Program-made: the position numbers and the translations under genes
Shown: positions 1 through 6,253 of the stretch, piece by piece
How positions within the stretch are numbered: the stretch's first letter is position 1
Layout of the letters: each line of letters begins with the position of its first letter
The notes under the pieces: generated by a model
Database searches by the model: none
Told to the model about the DNA's origin: nothing
What the model saw: only the letters and a program-made list of their open reading frames with translations
Assembly: GCA_903828035.1 (NCBI GenBank)
Contig: CAIKKV010000478.1
Coordinates: 1-11,510 of the forward strand
From: an uncultured bacterium
GTDB taxonomy: Bacteria > Verrucomicrobiota > Kiritimatiellia > CAIKKV01
DNA: 11,510 nt
Direction of reading: 5' to 3'

Positions 1-81
1 CCCCGCGAGCCGCGATGCAAAGTCAGGTGCCATCCCCGTGCCCGTTGGAGGGCGAGCGTCCCCGCGAGCCGCCAAGCAAAG
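1..81. repeat. Imperfect direct repeat of a GC-rich unit, period 59 nt
   Basis: Positions 1-22 and 60-81 match at 20 of 22 bases; both begin ccccgcgagccgc and end gcaaag, differing only at the 14th and 16th bases. The first copy is cut by the window edge, so the array may extend to the left. The unit overlaps the left arm of the inverted repeat at 45-156. It is intergenic, with no coding frame that makes sense. GC-rich repeats of this look are common between genes in environmental PVC-type genomes, but whether this one is dispersed genome-wide cannot be told from one window. Confidence 0.6.
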
Positions 82-156
82 CAAATCAACAAAGGGGCAA
101 GCTGCTTGACTGACAGGCACCAGGCAGAACGGCTCGCGAGGACGCTCGCCCTCCAA
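45..156. repeat. Inverted repeat, 27-nt arms, 58-nt centre
   Basis: The left arm at 45-71 (begins ttggagggcgagcgtc) and the reverse complement of 130-156 agree at 26 of 27 bases. The centre, 72-129, has no gene. Transcribed in either direction it would fold into a very stable hairpin. It has no following T-run, so it is not a standard intrinsic terminator. It could be a small non-autonomous repeat element (MITE- or REP-like) or the remains of one. No transposase or clear target-site duplication is seen. Confidence 0.6.
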
Positions 157-234
157 AACGCCCTAGGGGGGAGGCAGGGAACTTCGCACTTCGCGGAAAA
201 GATCTCAACAAAGTTAGACGTTATTCCTCTTGTA

Positions 235-243
235 TGCTACTAT
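235..243 (+). promoter_or_regulatory. Candidate extended -10 promoter for the 61-aa gene
   Basis: TGC followed by TACTAT at 238-243 fits an extended -10 element (TGn plus a TATAAT-like hexamer). No good -35 is found; TTAGAC at 214-219 is a poor match. The expected start of transcription is about position 250, which is the A of the proposed ATG. No Shine-Dalgarno sequence precedes that ATG, so a leaderless transcript would be consistent. This is read from sequence only. Confidence 0.35.
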
Positions 244-249
244 TTCAAA

Positions 250-435
250 ATGATCCAGAAGGTCATCACCATTCGGAACATGAAAGATCCCTTGGCAAAT
301 GAGGATCTTGCCTACTGGCGATCCCGACCTCCAGAGGAACGCATCGCGGCAGTCGAAATTCTCAGGCGACAATTCCATGGACATACAGCCAGACTTCAAA
401 GAACTGCTTGCGTTGTTGAACGCAAAGCACGTTGA
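250..435 (+). CDS. Small conserved-type protein upstream of a nucleotidyltransferase
   Basis: A 61-aa protein of unknown function. It is charged, with no signal peptide or membrane segment. The middle (residues 19-41) holds the pattern DLAYWRSRPPEERIAAVEIL followed by RRQ, and the C-terminal part is basic (HTARLQRTACVV). From memory, short proteins with this YW-x-S-x-x-PEER-x-x-x-VE-x-LRRQ pattern often sit directly upstream of AbiEii/MNT-type nucleotidyltransferase genes in diverse bacteria, as here. The frame is open back to 106, but those upstream residues run through the inverted repeat and do not look conserved, so ATG 250 is preferred; ATG 280 is the alternative. No Shine-Dalgarno is visible before 250. 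The 3' end overlaps the next gene by 59 nt, which suggests coupled expression and a paired function, perhaps as partner or antitoxin. The pair's role is inferred. Confidence 0.7.
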   Translation: MIQKVITIRNMKDPLANEDLAYWRSRPPEERIAAVEILRRQFHGHTARLQRTACVVERKAR

Positions 436-823
436 GTTCCTGATCGTCGGGGGGTATGCGCTTGCCTTTCACGGCGCGCCCCGATTCACGGGAGATATCG
501 ATATTTTCATCCGTCCCACTCCGGAAAATGCCGCTCGCGTTCTTGCTGCGCTAAACGCCTTCGGCTTTCAATTTCCCAACCTGAGCGAAAAGGATTTCCT
601 GGCTCCCGATCAAGTCATCCAACTAGGCGTGCCCCCCGTGCGCATCGACTTGATGACATCCATCTCAGGAGTGTCCTGGGAAGAGGCAAATGTTTCAAAG
701 ACACCCGGCCGCTATGACGATGTACCTGTTTATTACATCGGCTTAAAAGAATACATCGTCAACAAAAAGGCCACCGGCCGCCAGAAAGACCTTGCTGATA
801 TCGAAGCACTCGGCGAACTGTAG
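377..823 (+). CDS. MNT-fold nucleotidyltransferase (AbiEii/DUF6036-like)
   Basis: A 148-aa protein with the nucleotidyltransferase fold of the polymerase-beta superfamily. Visible motifs are the GG pair at residues 25-26 in FLIVGGYALAFHG, the catalytic carboxylates D40 and D42 in TGDIDIF, and a likely third carboxylate, D91, in VRIDLMTS. The C-terminal stretch IGLKEYIVNKKATGRQKDLA (residues 122-141) is typical of stand-alone AbiEii/DUF6036-like members, which transfer nucleotides to RNA or protein targets; some are toxins of toxin-antitoxin or abortive-infection systems. The catalytic set appears intact, so an active enzyme is likely. ATG 377 is chosen over ATG 299 because homology-like sequence starts here, and it lies inside the upstream 61-aa gene (59-nt overlap). 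The substrate and the toxin role are not shown by the sequence. Confidence 0.85.
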   Translation: MDIQPDFKELLALLNAKHVEFLIVGGYALAFHGAPRFTGDIDIFIRPTPENAARVLAALNAFGFQFPNLSEKDFLAPDQVIQLGVPPVRIDLMTSISGVSWEEANVSKTPGRYDDVPVYYIGLKEYIVNKKATGRQKDLADIEALGEL

Positions 824-983
824 ACTTCCGAGCCCTCTTCCCTGCATAATGGGAATGAGGTGAATGAAGTGTATCGCCCGCCGTTTAACCTGTCGATTCG
901 ATTGTTTCCCTGCATCCAGGAGCCTCCTCGCGAAACGAGTTCGAGATGGACAAGGCCGAACTGAACAGGTAATTTAATTTCCC
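824..983. other. Intergenic region upstream of the S41 protease gene
   Basis: This 160-nt stretch has no gene. An imperfect hairpin at 835-859 (ctc-ttccc, loop tgcataat, gggaa-t-gag) could end transcription of the nucleotidyltransferase cassette, but it has no T-run. Further on, TGGACA at 947-952 is five of six to the -35 consensus and lies 17 nt before TAATTT at 970-975, a poor -10. The start of transcription would fall about 2 nt before the ATG, so this promoter is doubtful. A weak purine stretch (acagg) near 966 is the only ribosome-binding candidate. Confidence 0.3.
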
Positions 984-2285
984 ATGAAATGGCTTTTCCT
1001 TTCCCTTCTTCTGGCAATCGCCGCAATTCTTCCGGCCTGCCGCACCACTCCGCCTTCGACCGCCCCCTCTCCCAAGCCCGCGGCTGCCCTGTCTTCCACC
1101 AACCCGCTTTCCGATGACGAGGAAGCCTACCGGGAAATCCGGCTCCTCACGACCGCCATCCTGCAGGTGAGGAAGGGCTATGTCGACGAGTCCAAGACCT
1201 CCTACAAGGACCTGGTCCACTCGGCGCTCACCGGCATGCTCGGCTCCCTCGACCCGCACAGCCAGTTCCTGGAGCCCCAGGCCTACCAGCAGATCAAGGA
1301 CGACACCTCCGGCGAGTTCAGCGGCATCGGCATCGTGCTGGGCACCCGCGACAACGTGCTCACCTGCATCGCGCCCATCGAGGATACGCCGGCGTTCAAG
1401 GCGGGCGTGCAGGCGGGCGACCGGATCGTCGAGGTGGACGGGCAGACCACCGAAGGGCTGGCGGTCAACGACGCCATCAAGAAGCTGCGCGGGCCCAAGG
1501 GAACCGTCATCAAGCTCAAGCTCATACGGGCCGGCGCGCAGGACTTCCGGATTGTGGAGCTGACCCGGGACCTGATCAAGGTCACCAGCGTCAAGGGCGC
1601 GCGGATGATCGAGCCCGGAATCGGCTATATCCGCGTCACCCAATTTTCGGAGAGCGTGGCGGGCGACCTGGAAGCCCATCTTAAAAAGCTCATGAAGCAG
1701 GACCTGAAAGCCCTGATCCTCGACCTTCGCAACAATCCGGGCGGCTTGCTCTCGACCGCGATCGGGGTCAGCGAGCTCTTTCTGGACAAAGGCGACGTCA
1801 TTGTATCCACCCGGGGCCGCAAGGGGACCCCCAACCCGCCGCCCACCAAGGCCGTGGGCCAAACCCACTACCAGGGCTTCCCCATGGTCATTCTCATCAA
1901 CGGCGGGTCGGCCAGCGCTTCGGAAATCGTCGCCGGCGCCTTGCAGGATCACAAGCGCGCCGTCCTGGTGGGCGACACCACCTACGGGAAAGCCTCGGTC
2001 CAAAGCCTGCTGCCGCTGGACGACCAATCGGCCATCCGGCTGACAACGGCCCACTACTACACCCCCTCGGGCCGCCTCATCCACGATGTCGGCATCCAGC
2101 CCGACATCATTGCCCCCCTGGCTCCCGACGTCTGGCAGAAGGTCCAGCTCCGCCGGCTCAACGAAGAAACACCCGGCTCGGTCGACGCCAAGCTGCTGGA
2201 AGGCTCGGAGCAGGTTCGCGACCTGCAGATGGACCGGGCCATCGACCTGCTCAAGGGCATCCTTGTCTTCAAGGAGAAGCGGTGA
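984..2285 (+). CDS. S41 family carboxy-terminal processing protease, lipoprotein
   Basis: A 433-aa CtpA/Prc-type serine protease that cleaves proteins near their C-termini in the periplasm. Residues 1-18 are a lipoprotein signal peptide, with lipobox LPAC and lipidated Cys19, so it is probably anchored in a membrane. After a Pro-rich linker (21-41) comes a helical N-terminal region (to about 105), a PDZ domain (about 108-190; FSGIGIVLG, AGVQAGDRIVEVDG) and the S41 core. The substrate-binding stretch ILDLRNNPGG is at 245-254. The catalytic set is Ser311 (GGSASASEI), Lys336 (TYGKASVQ) and Gln340; the spacing of 25 and 4 residues matches Bacillus CtpB (S309, K334, Q338). It lacks the long extensions of E. 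coli Prc and fits the short CtpA group. Its stop overlaps the tsaD start. Substrates are unknown; cell-wall hydrolase turnover is one known job of the family. Confidence 0.95.
   Translation: MKWLFLSLLLAIAAILPACRTTPPSTAPSPKPAAALSSTNPLSDDEEAYREIRLLTTAILQVRKGYVDESKTSYKDLVHSALTGMLGSLDPHSQFLEPQAYQQIKDDTSGEFSGIGIVLGTRDNVLTCIAPIEDTPAFKAGVQAGDRIVEVDGQTTEGLAVNDAIKKLRGPKGTVIKLKLIRAGAQDFRIVELTRDLIKVTSVKGARMIEPGIGYIRVTQFSESVAGDLEAHLKKLMKQDLKALILDLRNNPGGLLSTAIGVSELFLDKGDVIVSTRGRKGTPNPPPTKAVGQTHYQGFPMVILINGGSASASEIVAGALQDHKRAVLVGDTTYGKASVQSLLPLDDQSAIRLTTAHYYTPSGRLIHDVGIQPDIIAPLAPDVWQKVQLRRLNEETPGSVDAKLLEGSEQVRDLQMDRAIDLLKGILVFKEKR
2271..2285 (+). promoter_or_regulatory. Ribosome binding site and GTGA stop/start overlap for tsaD
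   Basis: AAGGAG at 2271-2276 sits 5 nt before GTG 2282. That GTG overlaps the TGA stop of the protease gene at 2283-2285. This fixes the tsaD start at a GTG codon and points to translational coupling of the two genes. Confidence 0.85.
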
Positions 2286-3304
2286 TTGTCCTTGGCTTGG
2301 AAACGTCCTGCGATGAAACGGCCGCGGCGTTAGTCCGCGACGGCCGCGATGTGCTTTCCAATATTGTCTACAGCCAGATCAAACTCCATCGGGCCTATGG
2401 CGGCGTGGTGCCTGAAATCGCCTCCCGGAAGCATGTGGAGATCCTTCCCCATGTGCTGAAGCAAGCCATGGACGAAGCCAAGCTCGACTGGAGCGCCCTC
2501 GATGCCATTGCCGTCACCCAGGGGCCCGGCCTCGCCTCTTCCCTGCTGGTTGGCCTCAGCGCCGCCAAGGGGCTGGCCCTCCGCCTCAACCTCCCCCTGA
2601 TCGGGGTCAACCACCTGGAAGGCCATCTCTTTTCCGCCTTCATCGGCCCGGGCGCCCCTGTTCTCGCCGAACAATGCCCCTTCACGGCCCTGATCGTCTC
2701 CGGCGGGCACACCACCCTGCTTCGCGTGCTGGGCGCCGGAAAATACCGCGTGCTGGGGTCGACCATCGACGATGCCGCCGGTGAAGCCTTTGACAAGGGC
2801 TCCAACCTTCTCGGGCTCGGCTATCCGGGCGGCCCGGCCATCGACAAGGCCAGCCGAGGGGGAAATCCCTCGGCCATCGCCTTTCCCCGGGGCCGGCAGA
2901 AGGGGGAATCCTTCACTTTCAGCTTCAGCGGATTGAAAACATCCCTCCTCTATTACCTCCGGCAACATCCGGTGCAGCCCGGGGATGCCTCCAGGTTGGC
3001 CGATGTGGCCGCCAGCTACCAGGAGGCCATTGTGGACGCACTGGTGGACCGGACCCTCCTGGCGGCCCGGGACGGGCGTCCTGTGGCCGTTGTGGGCGGC
3101 GTCTCCCTGAACAAGCGCTTGCGGGAGAAGTTAACCGCCTGTTCGCAGGAAAAGGGGTTCCGCCTGATGTTGTCCACTCCGGCTTTTTGCACCGACAATG
3201 CGGCCATGATTGCCGCCGTCGCCGGCCATGGTCTGGGTGTTTGCGGCGAAGAGGCCTTGCACATGGATTGCGAACCGCGGCTGGAACTGACCGCCACGGC
3301 ATAA
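2282..3304 (+). CDS. tsaD: tRNA N6-adenosine threonylcarbamoyltransferase TsaD
   Basis: A 340-aa protein of full family length. TsaD (Gcp/YgjD/Kae1 family) moves the threonylcarbamoyl group from threonylcarbamoyl-AMP to A37 of ANN-decoding tRNAs, forming t6A in the cytoplasm, with TsaB and TsaE (not in this window). The N-terminus MIVLGLETSCDETAAALV is the family hallmark. Metal ligands are visible as H111 and H115 in NHLEGHLFSAF and D305 in CTDNAAMIA; E. coli has H111, H115 and D300. The nucleotide-binding ASKHA motifs are VSGGHTTLL (139-147), GEAFDKGSNLLGLGYPGGP (167-185), FSFSGLKTS (213-221) and VGGVSLNKRLRE (271-282). The gene starts with GTG, overlaps the preceding protease gene and carries a strong Shine-Dalgarno. 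It ends just before a strong hairpin shared with the convergent pilus operon. The identification is secure. Confidence 0.98.
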   Translation: MIVLGLETSCDETAAALVRDGRDVLSNIVYSQIKLHRAYGGVVPEIASRKHVEILPHVLKQAMDEAKLDWSALDAIAVTQGPGLASSLLVGLSAAKGLALRLNLPLIGVNHLEGHLFSAFIGPGAPVLAEQCPFTALIVSGGHTTLLRVLGAGKYRVLGSTIDDAAGEAFDKGSNLLGLGYPGGPAIDKASRGGNPSAIAFPRGRQKGESFTFSFSGLKTSLLYYLRQHPVQPGDASRLADVAASYQEAIVDALVDRTLLAARDGRPVAVVGGVSLNKRLREKLTACSQEKGFRLMLSTPAFCTDNAAMIAAVAGHGLGVCGEEALHMDCEPRLELTATA

Positions 3305-3336
3305 AAAAGGGCACCCCCTTCGGGATGCCCTTCGTT
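3303..3336. terminator. Bidirectional-type intrinsic terminator between tsaD and the secretin gene
   Basis: The stem pairs AAGGGCA at 3307-3313 with TGCCCTT at 3326-3332 and continues with CCC/GGG pairing around a CTTC-type loop. On the left it is flanked by a run of six A (3303-3308, partly in the stem), which reads as a T-run on the minus strand. It is therefore a strong terminator for the minus-strand pilus operon that ends at 3357. On the plus strand the tail (TTCGTTGAATC) is only moderately T-rich, so termination of tsaD is likely but weaker. Confidence 0.85.
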
Positions 3337-3356
3337 GAATCATGTTTCTTGCCTGC

Positions 3357-6188
3357 TTACCGGGCGGCCGCAGGCGACGGGACCGAGGCCGCGGACGGAG
3401 CCTGATCATCCACCTTCTGCGTGCGGATCGGCTTGCCGGCCGGATCAACCAGGCGGGCTGTCACAAAGATCAGCAGGTTCCGCTTCTGGCTTTCATTGCC
3501 CTTGTTCCGGAACAGAGCTCCGATGAACGGAATATCACCCAGGAAGGGGATCTTGTCATTGATCGTCACGATCTTTTCCGTGATCAGGCCGCCCATGACC
3601 ACCGTCGCCCCGTCGTAGATGGAAATCTGCGTTTCAACAGCCCGGCGCTGGAAGAACGGCTGGGGCATGCTGACCTGGTAGTCGCCGGACTGGGAGGTCA
3701 ACGTCACCCCATATTCATGCCAGGTCGGATCGGACACCACTTCGGGCCGCATGTTCAGGTTGATCATGTTGCCTTCGGGGCTCACTTCGGGAATCACGCT
3801 CAGGATGACGCCCACTTCGCGGGTCTCGAAGTTCTGGGGCAACGCCACAACCTTGGCTTCCACGGGTGTACTGTTGCCTCCGCTGCTGCTGCTGGTGCCG
3901 ACCAGATCGCTGCCGGAGCGGATATCGAACTCGGTCGGATAGATATACTCGGTGACGACCCGGATGGTGGCTTCGTTGCCGGACCGGGTGGTGACCTTGG
4001 GCGCCGACAGGACGTCCGCGTGGCCATTCCGCTCGAGGGCGTGGAGAATCACCGAGATTTCAGGGTTCGTGAGCACGCTCTGAACCTTCATCATCGAACC
4101 CACCGAACCGCCCACGGTAGGAGTCAGGGTGGCGGCGTCCTGCTGGCCGAAGAAGCGCAAGCCGCTGGTGAAGCCGTTGGCATCGCTGTTCTTGGCGACC
4201 TGGATCCGCTGATTGCCTCCGGGCAAGGCAGCGGCGCCACCCTTCTTGGTCAGCACTTCCCAGTTATCGTTCAGCAACCACTCAAACCCGAGTTCTTCCA
4301 GGTCCGACTGATTGACTTCGACAAAGCGGGCTTCGATCTCGACCTGCTTCGGCACCACGTTGATCTCCTGCAGGATGCGCTCGATCAAGGCCAGGTTGCG
4401 GGCCGTGTTGGCCACGATCAGGCGCCCGATTTGCTGCTGATACTGAACCGAGGAGCCCTTCGGGAAGTCAACGCCCATTTTCTTGAAGAACTCTTCCATA
4501 TCGCCGCGACTTCCGCTGACGCGGGTGTCGAGATCTGCCGCGCCAAGTCCGGGAGCGGCGGCCGCGCCACCTTCTCCGGGAGCCGACATATTGCCGACGA
4601 TTCCGACAATGGTGGGCTCAACCGAGTACCACTTGTGCTCGATGTCGCCTTCGGGCGCATCAGCCGGGACGATCATGACAATGCTGCCTTCGACGCGGTA
4701 CTTGAGGCCGGCCACAGACGTGATGATCTTGATGGCCTGGAGAAGGGAAATGTACCGGGCTGTGAAGGTGATCTCCGGAACGCCGCTCACGGCGGCCCCG
4801 CCGCCGGAAGCGGGAGGCGTGGCGAACGGATCGGCCGAGGCGGCCGGCGCGGGCGTTGCGGCGCCGCCTCCGATGGAGCCCAGATTCAGGATGATATTGA
4901 CGCCCTTCTTCTTGGCATCCTCGGTCTTGGCGTCCTCCGAGATGCTGGCCTTGACCAGGAAATCAACCACATCATGGATATTGGCCTGACGGAACTCGAT
5001 CTCGGGAATGATGATTTCATCCATCTTCTTGAGCAGATCGGGCGCCGCCGTGGTCATGATGTTCGTGGCGGCGACGATCGGGGCCACGTACTTGTAATCG
5101 CGGGGATTCCAATCATCCCGCACGTCGGCAATCATGTTTTCGCTGGTGGCCTTGAACTCGACCGTGCTGGAGGAGAAGCGCTTCTCGCCCGTGCGCTCGA
5201 GGTAGTGCATGGCTTCCTTGTTTTCCGGATTGAGGGAGAGCGCCGACTTGAACTTATCCGCCGCCGTCTTGAAATCGCCGGACGCCAGAAAGCCGCGGCC
5301 TTCGCGGATCAGATTATCGACCTTCTTCGCCAACTCACGCGCCTCGGGGCTGTCCCAGGGCTTCTTCAAGCCATGCTGGATCTCGCGCTGCCGGCGGGCG
5401 TCCCTGTCGGTCAGGAGTTCCTGGATGTTGTCGCGCGTCTTTTCAATCTTCCGGTTTTCGGGATCGCGGGCGTTCACGGCAACGGCCAGATCCAGCGCTT
5501 CCTGTAGCCGGTCCTGCTCGACCAGGGCATTGATGATGTAGAACTGGGAATCGCTGAATCCACGGGCGGCCTCGTCGCGCCAGGTCTTGTTCTCGGCGCG
5601 CACAGGCAAATCCTTCAGCACCTGCTCGTACAGGGCGGCAGCCTCGGAATAGCTCCGGCGATTATAAGCCTTGTTGGCCTCACCCAGCGCGGCCTTGGCC
5701 TTGATTTCCATTTCCTGTTTCCGCACAAGCGCCTGCTGGGCCATCGCGGCGGCAGCCTCGGTGTTGTTGGCGGGAGCGGGAGCGACGACCGCGGCCGGCG
5801 CCTCCACGACAGGCGCCGCCTCAACCGCGGGGGCGGCAGGCGCCACCTCGGCTGCAGGAGCGGGCGCGGCCGGGGCAACCGGAGCGGCGGCCGGCTCTTC
5901 GATCAGCTCCGCCGGAGCGGCAGCCGGGGCGGCGGCCGGAGGAACAACTACATTTTCAAGGATGGCGCCTTCCGCCGCGGGCGCGGCAACGGGAGCCGCT
6001 TCGGCAGGGGCCGCAGGAGCCGGATCAGCGGCGGCGGGAGCCGCTGCCGCATCGGGCTGAACCTCTGCCTGGGCCAAAAGCGGTATTTTAACGGGGTCCA
6101 AAAGGGCCGCGCCCTCACCCCAGCAACGTACTCCTGCCCCCAGGATCAGAGCAGAAAACAGCCACGATTTGATGACACTAGACCTCAT
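3357..6188 (-). CDS. Amuc_1098-like type IV pilus-type outer-membrane secretin (PilQ-like)
   Basis: A 943-aa secretin that would form the outer-membrane ring pore of a pilus-like machine. Residues 1-24 look like a signal peptide. Residues 44-146 are a long Ala/Pro-rich linker, unlike PilQ AMIN domains. Residues 150-335 are helical with TPR-like repeats (AYNRRSYSEAAALYEQVLKD; GDFKTAADKFKSALSLNPEN). Residues 390-510 resemble an STN/N0 domain (IEFRQANIHDVVDFLV; ARYISLLQAIKIITSVAGLKYR, split by a Gly/Ala/Pro-rich insert at 437-468), followed by an N1-like domain (575-615). The secretin core runs from about 617 to 912, with VEIEARFVEVN, VLSAPKVTTRSGNEA and the hallmark DKIPFLGDIPFIGALFR (878-894). 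The C-terminus after 915 may be a pilotin-independent tail. It is last in the five-gene operon, as Amuc_1098 is at the end of its cluster. A Shine-Dalgarno, GAGGGAG, lies 9 nt before ATG 6188. The secretin call is certain; the Amuc_1098 match rests on synteny and domain layout. Confidence 0.93.
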   Translation of the reverse strand: MRSSVIKSWLFSALILGAGVRCWGEGAALLDPVKIPLLAQAEVQPDAAAAPAAADPAPAAPAEAAPVAAPAAEGAILENVVVPPAAAPAAAPAELIEEPAAAPVAPAAPAPAAEVAPAAPAVEAAPVVEAPAAVVAPAPANNTEAAAAMAQQALVRKQEMEIKAKAALGEANKAYNRRSYSEAAALYEQVLKDLPVRAENKTWRDEAARGFSDSQFYIINALVEQDRLQEALDLAVAVNARDPENRKIEKTRDNIQELLTDRDARRQREIQHGLKKPWDSPEARELAKKVDNLIREGRGFLASGDFKTAADKFKSALSLNPENKEAMHYLERTGEKRFSSSTVEFKATSENMIADVRDDWNPRDYKYVAPIVAATNIMTTAAPDLLKKMDEIIIPEIEFRQANIHDVVDFLVKASISEDAKTEDAKKKGVNIILNLGSIGGGAATPAPAASADPFATPPASGGGAAVSGVPEITFTARYISLLQAIKIITSVAGLKYRVEGSIVMIVPADAPEGDIEHKWYSVEPTIVGIVGNMSAPGEGGAAAAPGLGAADLDTRVSGSRGDMEEFFKKMGVDFPKGSSVQYQQQIGRLIVANTARNLALIERILQEINVVPKQVEIEARFVEVNQSDLEELGFEWLLNDNWEVLTKKGGAAALPGGNQRIQVAKNSDANGFTSGLRFFGQQDAATLTPTVGGSVGSMMKVQSVLTNPEISVILHALERNGHADVLSAPKVTTRSGNEATIRVVTEYIYPTEFDIRSGSDLVGTSSSSGGNSTPVEAKVVALPQNFETREVGVILSVIPEVSPEGNMINLNMRPEVVSDPTWHEYGVTLTSQSGDYQVSMPQPFFQRRAVETQISIYDGATVVMGGLITEKIVTINDKIPFLGDIPFIGALFRNKGNESQKRNLLIFVTARLVDPAGKPIRTQKVDDQAPSAASVPSPAAAR

Positions 6189-6205
6189 TGAGCGTATCTC
6201 CCTCG

Positions 6206-6253
6206 GAAGCCTGCAAACAGAAAAAGTTCCCGCCCTCTATTTAAGGAGGGGGG
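6206..6253 (-). other. 48-nt intergenic spacer with weak hairpin inside the pilus operon
   Basis: On the minus strand CCCTC (6250-6246) and GAGGG (6237-6233) can pair around the stop codon of the upstream gene, followed 7 nt later by a run of five T (6225-6221). This could act as a partial terminator or attenuator that lowers secretin expression relative to the upstream genes. The stem is only five pairs and the T-run is distant, so the call is weak. It is the largest gap between genes of the operon. Confidence 0.25.

Noticed and set aside
106..249. 48-codon N-terminal extension of the 61-aa protein
   Set aside because: It runs through the right arm of the inverted repeat and has a composition unlike the rest; ATG 250 fits the promoter and the family-like start.
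299..376. 26-codon N-terminal extension of the nucleotidyltransferase
   Set aside because: It lies entirely within the upstream gene, and the family-like sequence begins at ATG 377.
835..859. Hairpin after the nucleotidyltransferase gene as an intrinsic terminator
   Set aside because: Stem of eight pairs with a bulge and no T-run; it may slow transcription but is not a confident terminator.
947..975. TGGACA-17-TAATTT promoter for the S41 protease gene
   Set aside because: The -35 is good, but the -10 matches only three of six and the start site would be about 2 nt before the ATG, which is improbable for a gene needing a ribosome binding site.
885..2084. 399-codon open frame on the minus strand, opposite the S41 protease
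   Set aside because: It is a shadow of the protease gene, whose catalytic motifs and signal peptide are intact on the plus strand.
3342..5507. 721-codon open frame on the plus strand, opposite the secretin gene
   Set aside because: The protein has no recognisable domain, is rich in His, Asp, Gly and Arg as expected from reading GC-rich codons backwards, and the opposite strand encodes a clear secretin. It also starts inside the terminator tail.
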